A stretch of DNA of 64,000 bases from Adenophora triphylla var. japonica (GCA_022495995.1 JAFEMH010002499.1:248001-312000); one strand, 5' to 3'; numbered from the stretch's first letter, positions 11,021-21,846 are shown. Numbers and translations: made by a program. Notes: generated from the letters alone by a model not told the origin.

Positions 11021-11705
11021 TCAACACAAAATTCTAAAAGTCAAGACGATCAAATATAGCTCGCATAGGAGCAGTCTTTTCCTGTTAGCCACATTTTTAT
11101 GGCTAGGATTGGACACTAAAAGATGGTCGAGCAAGTCCTCATCCATCGCTCGGTGCCTAACAGGCCGACCAAGCCTCAGCTTTGGGTCCTTACGGGCAAG
11201 AATATCTACACCTTTGAGAGTAAGGGACTTGAAGAATTCATCCACCATTTGCTCGGCTTCGTCATAAGCTATAGCGTGACGAGTAGGTGCCTCAGACGAG
11301 AAAGGACCAGCAATTGTCTTATCCGGGATGATCTCCTCTTCGATCCTAGTCCTTTTTTTGGCCAGCTGGATGATGCTCAGTCCCGACCTCGTCTGCGTCC
11401 GCAAGACCGGCCTAGATTAAGGCCTCCCTATCCTCAGTTGGCAAGTCCCTAGCACCTTGAGGTCCCTCGGCCTCAACTCCTTGCTCGGGATGACCTTCCT
11501 CAGCACTTTCGACTCCACCAGCCGGCTTCAAGGGCAATGCCCCAGCTTCTTTAGTGGACAAAACGGTCTGACAGGCAGCCGCATTAGACCGGAGTTTGGT
11601 CTTGGACAATGACTTGGAGGTCTGCCTCTTCAGATTCATCAACTCTTGGGGATCAATGATCTCCTCCTCCATTTTTCTTTCTTGCTTGGGAGTGAGATCT
11701 GCCAA
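11021..11705 (-). pseudogene. Antisense Tat gene, middle part (two broken frames)
   Basis: Two adjacent frames (11705-11412 and 11404-11021) together encode a charged, low-complexity linker: MADLTPKQERKMEEEIIDPQ, then proline/glycine/glutamate-rich sequence, then SEAPTRHAIAYDEAEQMVDEFFKSL and KDPKLRLGRP. A stop and a frame change near 11404-11412 separate them. Such linkers sit between the N-terminal domain and the coiled coil in the antisense proteins of Tat elements. The assignment rests on position and style more than on a motif. Confidence 0.5.
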
Positions 11706-11759
11706 TAAAACAAGAACAGAGTGTTAAGATGAGCAGAAAAAAGTTACTAAAACTGTAAA

Positions 11760-12515
11760 TATGTCGAGCATGCAAAGAGTAAGAGTATTACAGCCGATCA
11801 CATCATCCTCAGCTAAACATTTGTCCTTCTATAAGCGACAAATTTCACACTGGGAATGGAAGACTAGCCCAGGATGCACTCTCTAATCGAGGTAATGATT
11901 CCCCCTTACAGCGAGAACCATTGGCACTAACCGATCAAGAGGATCGGGCATTATGCCCGCCTGGACATAATACGGTAGTCAGCCTCAAGACTTAACCAAC
12001 AGAGGGTTCCTACCTCGGTAAACCTTTCTAACCTCTCAACTAGTCGATCACTCCATTCCGGCCTCCACACCATCTTCGGCACTGATGGGGCCCTAGTATG
12101 GGCGGCAAAATCCCATACTTGCCTACTCTCAACCCTTATTACATGGTTATTCTAGCCCGACACCTTGGTCGACATTGGATATATCAACTTTGGCCGCTGA
12201 GGGTCACTCCTTAGGACGATCACTCGTGCTCCTCCTTATAACTAACTTGGAAAAATTTATAGAAGGCAGATTGACAAGGCTCAAAGCCTAGAATACGGCA
12301 CATGACAATAAAGCCGATCAGGTATCTCACGGCATTGGCTCCTATCATGGCCCGACACACATCTCTTCTAGGAACTCACAAATAAAAGGGTTAAGTGGGA
12401 GCCGAAGGCCTTTTTGAAATTGCTTATTGATAAACGAGACTTGATTCAAGTTATAAAAGAAATCATTCAAGGCTTCCTCGTCATCTAGAGGCATGGTTAG
12501 GGAATAGGAAAGGCG
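11760..12515 (-). pseudogene. Antisense Tat gene, central domain relic
   Basis: No long open frame survives, but the - strand contains recognisable stretches. About 12486-12370 reads EEALNDFFYNLNQVSFINKQFQKGLRLPLNPFI.., and the next frame (about 12350-12235) reads IGANAVRYLIGFIVMCRILGFEP followed by FYKFFQVSY. The pattern 'LRLPLxPF..xLxxxGxxPxQL.xNAxRxLxGFxVxCR..G..P' is typical of the conserved domain of plant gypsy-type transposon (Transposase_28) proteins. Stops and shifts mark decay. Confidence 0.6.
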
Positions 12516-12519
12516 GTTC

Positions 12520-13191
12520 TCATCCCTGGATATCCCATAATTTTTTGTGTAAGTCTTGGATCATTTGGTCACCATCCCTAACTTGCCTACCCCTGAGCGT
12601 GCTCGATCTCCCTCTATGAACCCCCATCCGAGATCGACCACCACGATGATGAGCACCAGCTTGTGCCCCATCATCAAAGGCATTAACTATTCTCCCTGAA
12701 GTAGAGGCTCCCATGTCATGACAGGCAGCCAGAGTGTTTCCCCGTCCTCTAGCCATATTTGCAGATGAAACAATGAGATCAGTATTGGGCGTTAAGAACA
12801 ACGACGAGGACGAGGAGGTACCCTCTCCCCTCGTCTCATCCACTAGTCCCTCACCTAACATTGGCCGCTCCAAATGCCCGACTTTTAGATAATACAAGCT
12901 AATGTGGTTAAGTATCTCAGACCACCCGTTGAGCATCACCACGTTAGGACTATTAACATCAAGTCGATCAATCCTAAATCGACTAGGATATACGACATCC
13001 GTCCTGGGTTTTTGATAACTCATTAAAATCTCTCTGATTTCCGCCAAGCCCATCATTAACCAATGTCCATCAATCCTCATGTAAATGCAAAGGTTTTGGG
13101 TATGGTAGCAATACACAGCAATTGGGTTTCTTCTCCAGGTACGTGCAATGATGAACAAAAGGAAAGTTCCAAGAGCAAAATTTGCGGCCAA
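12520..13191 (-). pseudogene. Antisense Tat gene, N-terminal ORF
   Basis: This is a 223-aa open frame starting MAANFALGTF. It has a hydrophobic start, a middle with no motif I recognise, and a basic glycine/arginine-rich tail (GGRSRMGVHRGRSSTLRGRQ). A splice-donor-like AACAG/GTAAAT lies upstream near 13245 (- strand), suggesting a 5' leader intron. It lies just inside the 3' LTR of the Tat element and is transcribed towards pol. The true exon structure with the downstream relics is uncertain. Confidence 0.45.
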
Positions 13192-13406
13192 GATATAAAC
13201 CCTAACTCAAAAAAAGTGCAGAAAAATGGTCAAAGAAGATGATTTACCTGTTTATGAAGATGGAAATGAGAGCTAATCAAATGAAACAACTCTAAATCGC
13301 CAGAAAAACCAAGCCAAGAGCAAGAACTCTCCATAAATTTTGAAGTTTATACACTCCTCCTCAAACCCAAATGGTGATAAAAGAGTGAAAAGGAGGCGGA
13401 GTTCGC

Positions 13407-13414
13407 CTTTTATA
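13407..13414 (-). promoter_or_regulatory. TATA box of the antisense Tat gene
   Basis: The - strand reads GGGTATAAAAGGCG (TATAAAAG at 13414-13407), about 220 bp upstream of the first ATG of the antisense ORF at 13191. A leader and a donor-like site lie between. This suggests the antisense gene has its own promoter inside the element. Confidence 0.5.
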
Positions 13415-13667
13415 CCCAGATCCGGGTGAATATGGGTCGGGCTAACGGGTTGCACGATCTCCCACGAGTCGAATTAAATGCAAATGCACTTTCCCAAGGG
13501 GAATGTCTCGTCAATGTTTGGCGTGCCCATCAAATTCATAAACTGCCATTTAAAATGATTAGCCGCCTCGAAACCCGTGAAAACCACTTCATATACGCAA
13601 GTCAGGGACGAGATAAAATGACACCACTTTCTCCTCGACAAATTCAAGATAGAAAGTCGGGGGCAAC
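13415..13667. other. Region between antisense promoter and 3' LTR, with candidate polypurine tract
   Basis: No convincing gene. The open frame at 13426-13704 (+) has no recognisable domain. The segment AGAAAGTCGGGGGCAAC (13650-13667) is a plausible polypurine tract, directly followed by TG, where the LTR would begin. Confidence 0.45.
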
Positions 13668-14314
13668 TGAACGGTATAAACCGAGCACGACGATGGGTCT
13701 ATGAGACGGGAAAGGCCTAATGGGTCAAGTCGTAAGCAAATATATACATAACTCCTAAATACGACGTAGGGAGTGGGCCTCTCTAGCTATGCTCGTCATT
13801 ATATCCCGACATAACAATATAGACCAAGGCATAATGGAAGCTCGTCATATTACTATGACGACCATGAACATAAGTATATGTCGACCAAGGCCAAAATATG
13901 TCTAATATGTCGACCAAGGTCGTATCTCCCACATTTAAGCCCACTTGGGTTATCTCATTATGATGACAAAGGGAGTGGGCCTCCCTACCTTTGGTCGTAT
14001 CACATGACTACGACATCATATATTTCGACCTCTGACTGCGCACTTGGGCTAAGTCGGTCAAGGCCATTTGTCGAGCATGACTTGTCCGACTTACGTCCGC
14101 TTATCAGTTCTAATACTATTCAAATATGAAAACCTTGGAATTGGAATTAAGATATTAATAGGATTCAACTCCTTAATTATCTCCTAGTTTCCTTTCCAAG
14201 GCAGGAAACTGCCTCATAGCACTATAAATACCAGGCATAAATCTCATAATTCTGGTAACGCATTTTTACTCTAATATATTGTCAATTGATTTGCTCTCAT
14301 GCACACATATATTT
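13668..14314 (+). repeat. 3' LTR of the Tat element, left part
   Basis: It starts TGAACGG after the polypurine tract. It contains repeated TCGACCAAGG/CGTCAT-rich words and a clear TATA box in AGCACTATAAATACCAGG (about 14218-14235). It is broken at 14314 by the fold-back element and resumes at 16741. The LTR start is inferred from the polypurine tract, since no matching 5' LTR is in the window. Confidence 0.6.
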
Positions 14315-14639
14315 GAATTTTTTCTCAAATAATCCCTTTTTAAAATTTTATTTACCAAATTGACTTACTGTTCAAACTTTTTCCCAAAATGTCCCATTAT
14401 TTCAAAACTCGCTACACCGTGTAGCGAGTTTAAAATTTTTCAATTAAAATCGCTACACGGTGTAGCGATTTTAAATTTGCTAAATTTTATTTAATATTTA
14501 TGCTTTAAAAAAAAAAAAAAACTCAATATGAAATCGCTACAGGGTGTGGCGATTTTACCCTGTAGCAATTTCAAATTTAAACAAACAAACAAAGTCCACC
14601 TTACCTTGCACAGTTGCACGTAAGTACTAAAAATAAGTA

Positions 14640-15185
14640 CTCCCTCCGTCCCACAATAATATATAAAATTTTTATTTTTGGACATCCCACAATAATATAC
14701 TCCCTCCGTCCCACGTCATTGTGAACCATTTTTCCGGACACAATAATTAAGAAATATTATTAAGATAATGAAAATGTGTGGTAGAAAATGAAGAGAGAGA
14801 ATGAGTGGAGTTGGTTGAATAAATTGTGTGGTAGGAAATGAAGAGAGAGAATGAGTGGGTGGGGTAGGGTGAATATAAAATAATAAATTTGTTTTCATTT
14901 TGGGTAGTTTGCATTCACGTGGGACGGACCAAAATGGAAATAAGTTTGCATTCACATGGGACGGAGAGAGTATAACTTTCCCAAAATGGAAAGGAATCTT
15001 TACTATTTCCTCCACTCATTCTCTCTCCTACATTATTTTAATACTCACATCACCATTATAATTTACTATTCTTTCCACTCATTCTCTCCTATTTTATTTT
15101 CACACTCACAACACTTTCAATATAATACTCCCTCCTTAATTTCCGTGCATTGGCAAAAGTCTATATTTCTATGGGACGGAGGGAG
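14640..15185. mobile_element. Stowaway MITE in left arm, itself interrupted
   Basis: Ends CTCCCTCCGTCCCACA and ..GGGACGGAGGGAG are flanked by TA. It is part of the left arm of the fold-back element and is matched by an inverted copy in the right arm, so it was present before the arms were duplicated. It is interrupted by a second Stowaway (14700-14970). Confidence 0.85.
14700..14970. mobile_element. Stowaway MITE nested in a Stowaway
   Basis: Ends CTCCCTCCGTCCCACG and ..TGGGACGGAGAGAG, with TA on both sides (14698-14699 and 14971-14972). The right arm lacks it at the matching place, so it inserted after the arms were formed. Members of this family in the window share GAGAGAGAATGAGTGG-type inner sequence. 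Confidence 0.88.
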
Positions 15186-15774
15186 TATTTCCTCCCACTT
15201 TAAATTACAAAATAATAATATAAAAATTATGTATTAATAAAGAAAATTAAATAGAAATATTATTTTTTTTCATCTCAAATAAATATTTTAAAAAATGTAC
15301 TTCTATAAAAAAAATTCATTTCAAAAATAAATATTACTTTCGACTCAAAATGAATAACCAAAAAATAATACTACATTTTTTATTCCAAAAATAGCATTAC
15401 TTCCTTCGTCTCAATGAATATTTTAAAAATTAATACTACTTCATTCGCCTCTAAAATTAATGTTTGTAATGTTAGTGTCTTCGTCTCAAAATATGATATT
15501 AATTTTTGAGGCAAATGAAGAGTATTATTTTATAAAATATTCATTGAGACGAAGGAAGTAATGCTCATTTATTTGGACAAAAAATGTAGTATTATTTTTG
15601 GTTATTCATTTTGAGTCGAAAATAATATTTATTTTTGAAATGAATTTTTTTTTTATAGAAGTACATTTTTTTAAATATTTATTTGAGATGAAAAAAATAA
15701 TATTTCTATTTAATTTTTTTTATTAATACATAATTTTTATATTATTATTTTGTAATTTAAAGTGGGAGGAAATA

Positions 15775-15890
15775 CTCCCTCCGTCCCATAGAAATATAGA
15801 CTTTTGCCAATGCACGGAAATTAAGGAGTGAGTATTATATTGAAAGTGTTGTGAGTGTGAAAATAAAATAGGAGAGAGAATGAGTGAATA
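15775..15890. mobile_element. Truncated Stowaway copy in right arm duplication
   Basis: It starts CTCCCTCCGTCCCATAG after AATA but breaks off near 15890 at the joint of the right-arm duplication. It belongs to the same sequence as 16141-16414. Confidence 0.7.
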
Positions 15891-16140
15891 GTATTATTTT
15901 ATAAAATATTCATTGAGACGAAGGAAGTAATGCTCATTTATTTGGACAAAAAATGTAGTATTATTTTTGGTTATTCATTTTGAGTCGAAAGTAATATTTA
16001 TTTTTGAAATGATTTTTTTTATAGAAGTACATTTTTTAAAATATTTATTTTGAGATGAAAAAAATAATATTTCTATTTAATTTTTTTATTAATACATAAT
16101 TTTTATATTATTATTTTGTAATTTAAAGTGGGAGGAAATA

Positions 16141-16414
16141 CTCCCTCCGTCCCATAGAAATATAAACTTTTGCCAATGCACGAGAATTAAGGAGGGAGTA
16201 TTATATTGAAAGTGTTGTGAGTGTGAAAATAAAATAGGAGAGAGAATAAGTGGAGAGAATAGTAAATTATAATGGTGATGTGAGTATTAAAATAATGTAG
16301 GAGAGACAATGAGTGGATGGAATAGTAAAGATTCCTTTTCATTTTGGAAAAGTTATATATTATTGTGGGATGACCAAAATGAAAATTTTATATATTATTG
16401 TGGGACGGAGGGAG
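16141..16414. mobile_element. Stowaway MITE in right arm
   Basis: Ends CTCCCTCCGTCCCATAG and ..GGGACGGAGGGAG, flanked by TA. It is the inverted counterpart of 14640-15185 without the nested copy, and shows the pre-insertion state. Confidence 0.85.
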
Positions 16415-16740
16415 TACTTATTATTAGTACTTACGATGCAACTGTGCAAGGTAAGGTGAACTTTGTTTGTTTGGTTTAAATTTGAAATTGCTATAGGGTA
16501 AAATCGTCACACCCTGTAGCGATTTCATATTTAGTTTTTTTTTTTTTTAAAGCATAAATATTATATAAAATTTAGCAAATTTAAAATCGCTACACCGTGT
16601 AGCAATTTTAATTGAAAAATTTTAAACTCGCTACACGGTGTAGCGAATTTTGAAAAAATGAGATATTTTGGGAAAAAGTTTGAACAGTAAATCAATTTGA
16701 AAAATAAAATTTTAAAAATGGATTATTTGAGAAAAAATTC

Positions 16741-16899
16741 CATATATTTACTATCATGCCGTAGGATCTTGCCTCATAGCACTATAAATACCAGGTATAA
16801 ATTTCATAATTCTCGTAACGCATTTTTTTACTTTAATATATTGTCAATTGATTTGCTTTCATACACACATGTATTTACTATCACGCCGTAGGATCTTGC
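16741..16899 (+). repeat. Tat 3' LTR, right part, with tandem duplication of the TATA/U5 segment
   Basis: After the TSD the LTR resumes, and GCCTCATAGCACTATAAATACCAGG..CACACATGTATTT (16764-16880) repeats the segment at 14212-14314. The joint GCCGTAGGATCTTGC occurs after each unit. The promoter segment was therefore tandemly duplicated before the fold-back element inserted. I cannot place the LTR's true 3' end. Confidence 0.6.
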
Positions 16900-17791
16900 T
16901 AATGAAGCCCCGGCCTAGTTTACATGTTAATTTGTTCATATTTTTCAGGCTATTAAAGTTAACAGAAATATTCGAAACGCTAGATTTAGACTAATCTGGC
17001 CTTTTTCACATCATAAAAAAAAAGTACTTTCTCAATTTCGATTATCTATTTGAGGAAAAGCTTTGAATCGATGAAATGGGATTTCTGGAACTTGGATGAT
17101 GTTAATTTAAAAATAAAACAAATGAATAGGTGTTTAACCAAGCAAGAAAATGAAAGTTCTATTTTATCATATTGTAAAATTTTAATATGAATAATTAGGT
17201 AGCTACAGCGATGAGCAGTGACTAATGTCAAACTAGGAAGATGCTCCGACAGAAATGTTTTTGCAAATTAATATTGAAGTAAGTGAAGCATCAACATAAA
17301 AAAAAAATTGAAACTGACAGAAATCCTTCATGAATATTTGAGTTGTATTAATGATAATTCTTTAATCATGGATTCCAAAAATGAACTTCCCCCAATACAT
17401 TTCTCATTTGATTTGCACACATTTCTATGGAAACTGAAATTAGTTTAGATGACCGTATATGGGAGTCAAAATAATAATTTAGTACAATTTTTTTTCAAAA
17501 TTAAGGGATCAAAAAGTATAAAATCATCATTTTTAATAATAAAAAATCATTTTTTAAATAAGTTAATAATGCAAATTGACAAATTTATAGTTGAAGGGGG
17601 TTAGAATGACCCTTTTAGTCAATGTGGCCTAGCCACTGATACTAACAAGTTTACTCAGATAAAAAAAAAGTAGTCAAAGGATGAAAAAGAATCAAGTAGC
17701 AAATTAATGTGTTGTACAAATAGTTTGAATTTAGAGTCATGAGCAACAAATTTCAAGAAATCTTGGCTACACAAAAACAAAATGAAGACGT
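16900..17791. other. AT-rich DNA without visible genes
   Basis: Both strands are stop-rich and no ORF has a recognisable domain. I see no MITE ends or tandem array. It is probably old degraded repeat or intergenic DNA. Confidence 0.5.
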
Positions 17792-17830
17792 GGAAGAGGA
17801 AGAGGAAGAGGAAGAGGAAGAGGAAGAGGA
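17792..17830 (+). repeat. (GAAGAG)n microsatellite
   Basis: About six perfect copies of GAGGAA follow ACGTGGAA. Confidence 0.95.
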
Positions 17831-18049
17831 CAAACAGGATCTATACTCCCGAGTGTGGATCAAATTTTTTGTCATAATAATTAAGAAATAATAGTATTAT
17901 AAGTATGAAAAATAAACTAATAAACAAAATGAATGAGAAAAGTAATTGAATTGATGTTATTAATATAACAAATAAATCTCATTAAATAGAATAATAAAAA
18001 ATTGTCATTTTGAAAAGTAAACACTCGCCGACAAAACAATAAATAAGTA

Positions 18050-18327
18050 CTCCTTCCGTCCCAATAGTAGCTTCTCATTTTGTCATTTTGGGTGTCCCGT
18101 TAATAGCTTTCACTTTCTTTTTTTGGCAAAGAAATTTTTACTATTCCCTCCACTCATTCTCTCTCCTACATTATTTTAATACTCACAACACCATTATAAT
18201 TTACTATTCTCTCCACTCATTCTCTCTCCTATTTTCAAATTACACTCACAACATTTTTTCTTCCCCTCCATTTTCTTAATTTGCGTGCTTGACAAAAAAT
18301 GGAAAACAATTGTTGAGACGGAGGGAG
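18050..18327. mobile_element. Stowaway MITE
   Basis: Ends CTCCTTCCGTCCCAATAG and ..TTGAGACGGAGGGAG, with TA on each side (18048-18049, 18328-18329). The inside has CCACTCATTCTCTCTCCTACATT, the family signature seen in other copies here. Confidence 0.88.
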
Positions 18328-18423
18328 TATACATTGAATTCAATTGGTACGGAAGGAGTATGACACTGCTATGGGCTATGGAGTTATAGGTTAATTACAC
18401 AAACAAAATTGAAGCAGCTAGTC

Positions 18424-19719
18424 AGACTACCCAAAGTGGTTTCATCTCACTCCCCCATTTCATCTAACACTTTTTACACTTTTTCTCATCCACCTAATAT
18501 TTCATCTATCCATTTCATTTACCCCCACTCCAATGGCTAACTTAAACTAAATTTCAACTCCCTCCAACTCATCATTCTATACCCCACTACTTTTATTTTA
18601 TTTCATTTATATTCTTTATTTTTATGATTAGTAAAATAATAATTATTATTATTTATAATTAAAAAAATATTTCACACCTAATATTTCAGCCCCAATTGAA
18701 AACTAAGTGTTTTTTTTTTGTGTCCAAATCAAATGAAACTTATATCGATTTGTAGGGAAAAAAAAATGATGAATTTTGGTGAAAAAAAAATTAAAAAAAA
18801 TAATAATTTACTAGGTAATAATTCAGCCCAAATTGAAAGCTAAGTGTTTTTTTTTTGTGTCCAAATCAAATGAAACTTATATCGATTTGTAGGGAAAAAA
18901 AATGAATTTTGGTGAAAAAAAATTAAAAAAAATAATAATTTACTAGGTAATAATTCAAATTTCCCCAATTGAAAACTAAGTGTTTTTTTTTTTGTGTCCA
19001 AATCAAATGAAACTTATATCGATTTGTAGGGAAAAAAAATGATGAATTTTGGTGAAAAAAAAAATTAAAAAAAATAATAATTTACTAGGTAATAATTCAG
19101 CCCAAATTGAAAGCTAAGTGTTTTTTTTTTGTGTCCAAATCAAATGAAACTTATATCGATTTGTAGGGAAAAAAAAATGATGAATTTTGGTGAAAAAAAA
19201 AATTAAAAAAATAATCAATTTACTAGGTAATAATTCAGCCCAAATTGAAAACTAAGTGTTTTTTTTTTGTATCCAAATCAAATGAAACTTATATCGATTT
19301 GTAGGGAAAAAAAAATGATGAATTTTGGCGAAAAAAAAAATTAAAAAAATAATCAATTTACTAGGTAATAATTCAGCCCAAATTGAAAACTAAGTGTTTT
19401 TTTTTTGTGTCCAAATCAAATGAAACTTATATCAATTTGTAGGGAAAAAAAATGATGAATTTTGGTGAATTTTTCTTTTTATTTTTAAATCATTTATTAT
19501 GAGATAATTGAGTTTAAGTAATTGGGTGAAAAAATAATAAAGTCAAGACCAATAAGGTCTTGACACGTGGCAACTTAAAAAAAAAAAAAAGGCAAAACAG
19601 AGTTTCAACCGGGATGAAAGTTTTAATTCAGCCAACCCATTCAACTACCTTTCAGTTTTCCATTGCAGGGATTAAGTTGGATGAAATGGATTTCATCTCC
19701 ATTTCATCCAACCCATTGT
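18424..19719. mobile_element. Candidate DNA element with 8-bp TSD and internal tandem array
   Basis: AGCTAGTC occurs at 18416-18423 and 19720-19727, flanking 1296 bp. Both ends are rich in ATTTCATC/GATGAAAT words in opposite orientation, but the terminal inverted repeats (AGACTACCCAAAG against ACAATGGGTTGG) are weak. An 8-bp TSD would suit the hAT superfamily. No transposase is present. The middle is the tandem array at 18683-19470. Confidence 0.45.
18683..19470 (+). repeat. ~137-bp tandem repeat, about six copies
   Basis: Each unit reads CCCAAATTGAAAGCTAAGTG, a T-tract of about 10, GTGTCCAAATCAAATGAAAC, TTATATCGATTTGTAGGG, A-tracts and TTTACTAGGTAATAATTCAG. Copies start near 18690, 18826, 18962, 19102, 19240 and 19376. 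They differ mainly in the lengths of the A and T runs and by a few substitutions, so the array is young or kept uniform. Confidence 0.92.
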
Positions 19720-19727
19720 AGCTAGTC

Positions 19728-20166
19728 TCAGGTTGGTTCTGTCTGCTTAAAGTCACGGGCCTAATACATGAAGTTTGTGGTTAGACGGTAAAAAACATTG
19801 AAAAAAAAATAAGGAGAAAGAAGAAATTGGATCTCAAATGCTCCATTTGTTCCGATATAAACATTGTGTAGCCTGAAATGAAATCAATCTAATTTCTCAA
19901 ATCTAGCCTTTCTTCTATTCTCTAGTTTAGTAAACCCATTTTTTTGGATTTCAAATCTCAATTAGGGGCATAACATTTGAGTCTGATTTTTAACACACCA
20001 AAGAAGTACATCGAATGTTGTAGAAAAAAAAAGTTGTTTTTGATCTAGTAATAAAGCTCCGTAACACCTTTTAGATTTTTACAGTAAATCAATTTTATTG
20101 ATGCACGCAGTATTTAGGGCATGATCATGTGTAGTTCTAATGCACAACAACAACATCAGCATTGTA
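19728..20166. other. AT-rich DNA without visible genes
   Basis: No conserved frame, MITE end or array recognised. Confidence 0.5.
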
Positions 20167-20753
20167 CTCTCTCCGTTTCACTTCAAGTGAGTCATGGTAT
20201 AAATGCACGGTTCTTAAAAAAATGAATAAAGAATTGAAAGTGGGTAGAAGATTAGAGGAGAGAGAATATAAAAGTTAAAAACATTTAATAGGAGAGAGAA
20301 TGAGTGGGAGGAATAGTAAGTTAATGAATGATTTTTTGTAAATATGTTAATATTATAAGAGTACTAGAATAAGCTCGTGTCCGAGGACACGTTATTTTTT
20401 TTATTATTTTTTTTAATTAAGCCCGTGTTTGAGGACATTTTTTTTTTTTTTTTTTTAATTTAATTTTTTTTAAGGGCAAAATTTAATTTAAATTTTTTTT
20501 TAAGGGCAAAATGGGAAAGGGACAAAATAGTGAGGGTAAAATGGGAAATTCGGCCAATGAAACTATTCATTCAACTGTTCACCACCACTGTGATTTATAC
20601 TATAGATAATAATGGTTTTTTTGTAAATATATAAACATTATGAGGGTATAAATGTCTGAAACACTGTTCACATATTTTCGTTTATGGAATGGCTCATTTG
20701 AAGTGGAACTGACCAAAAAGGAAAGTGGCTCACTTGAAGTGAGACGGAGATAG
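20167..20753. mobile_element. Stowaway-type MITE, diverged, carrying a Helitron-like insert
   Basis: Ends CTCTCTCCGTTTCACTTCAAG and ..CTTGAAGTGAGACGGAGATAG are inverted and flanked by TA (20165-20166, 20754-20755). GAGAGAGAATGAGTGGGAGG inside is shared with the other Stowaways. Its length is inflated by the insert at 20364-20606. Confidence 0.8.
20364..20606 (-). mobile_element. Helitron-like mini-element
   Basis: On the - strand it starts TCTATAGTATAAATC (20606), a usual plant Helitron 5' end, and ends with the hairpin CGTGTCCTCGGACACG, a short spacer and CTAG, followed by T. The + flanks are A/T as expected for insertion between A and T. It is 243 bp and codes for nothing. Confidence 0.65.
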
Positions 20754-20885
20754 TAATTTAATTCATCTGATTGTAAAATACAACTTATTTTATTATAAAT
20801 CATAACTCAATTAATAAAAGATTTAATACATTTTCACTGATCAAATGTAACACAGGCAATATAAAATATTATATCATAAAATATA

Positions 20886-21290
20886 CTCCCTCCGTCCCGA
20901 CCATGGGTATATGGGGTGGTTTTCACGCTTCTTAAAATTTTTTTTAAAAAATGAATAAAAGTTAAATATGGATAGGGAATAGTAGTTAAATGTGTGGTAG
21001 GGAATAGGAGAGAGAATGTAAAAGTTAAATATGTGATAGAGAATAGAAGAGAGAATGTAAAAGTTAAAAATATTTAATAGGAGAGAGAATGAGTGGGAGG
21101 AATAGTATTTAAATGTGTGCTAGGGAATAGGAGAGAGAATGTATAAGGATATAATGAATGGTTTTTTTGTAAATATATGGAGTTGATAAGGGTATAAATA
21201 TATTCAAAAACTTGCCATTTATGGAAATGAACTCTTGGTCTGGGACGGACCAAAAAGGAAAGATGAACCCTTGATCCGGGACGGAGGGAG
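20886..21290. mobile_element. Stowaway MITE
   Basis: Ends CTCCCTCCGTCCCGACC and ..CCGGGACGGAGGGAG, with flanking TA. Inside, GGAATAGGAGAGAGAATGTAAAAGTTAAA-type words are repeated two to three times. Confidence 0.9.
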
Positions 21291-21846
21291 TAACTTATTT
21301 ATTATAAAATTCAATTGTCCTTTTTCGACTCTGAGAAGAGATAAATGAGGAGGGATTGAAATTGAAAAGTTACTTTTTCTTGGTTTCATAGTGAGCATTG
21401 TGCCTCGAGTTGGGAAACTCAAATTTTGTGAAAATGATCTGATACGTAGAATCCCAATGGGAGAGAGCAGAGACAAAATGGGCAGAAAAGATAAAGGAAA
21501 AAAGAAAGGGAACTTTCCAAAGTGCATTTGGACAAGGGAGTCAATGCCAATGATAATTGCATAAAGGTGTCTCTTCACTCTATATGTCCCCACTTCTCCA
21601 CGGTCCACACCCACTCCACTCTCTTTCTATACCACCACAATTGATCATACATTTCGGGTTCGGTCAGAGCCTTAGCCCGCTAAAATATTTTTATCTTTTA
21701 ATCCTCGCCCCTAACGGCAGGGGCCCAAATTTTGAATTACATGCAGCCCGCCCCAAATCCCATTACCACTAGCATCCTTTCACACACTTGCATATTGTTG
21801 TATACTAGTATTAATCTCCCGTGTCAAAGATACGGAGTAATACATA
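21291..21846. other. DNA without recognised genes
   Basis: An open frame on the - strand (21614-21219) overlaps the MITE end and has no domain I recognise. A shorter + frame (21557-21772) also looks accidental. Confidence 0.45.

Larger units (their letters stand above)
14315..16740. mobile_element. Fold-back Mutator-like element (2.4 kb)
   Basis: A 9-bp TSD, CATATATTT, flanks it at 14306-14314 and 16741-16749. Its ends are inverted repeats beginning GAATTTTTTCTCAAATAA. The arms run over 1 kb towards a centre near 15460, so almost the whole element is one inverted repeat. Each arm has modules of 17-bp palindromes (CGCTACACCGTGTAGCG at 14410-14426; CGCTACACGGTGTAGCG at 14451-14467 and 16629-16645) and a Stowaway copy. 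The right arm also has an internal duplication of about 360 bp (15520-15890 and 15893-16250). No transposase frame is present, so it is non-autonomous. The 9-bp TSD and long TIRs point to the Mutator superfamily. Confidence 0.82.

Noticed and set aside
18683..19470. Second repeat array considered as CRISPR or satellite locus
   Set aside because: Units are directly adjacent with no unique spacers. It is annotated as a local tandem array inside a candidate element.
21219..21614. 131-aa minus-strand ORF
   Set aside because: Half of it is Stowaway end sequence; no domain or homologue recognised.
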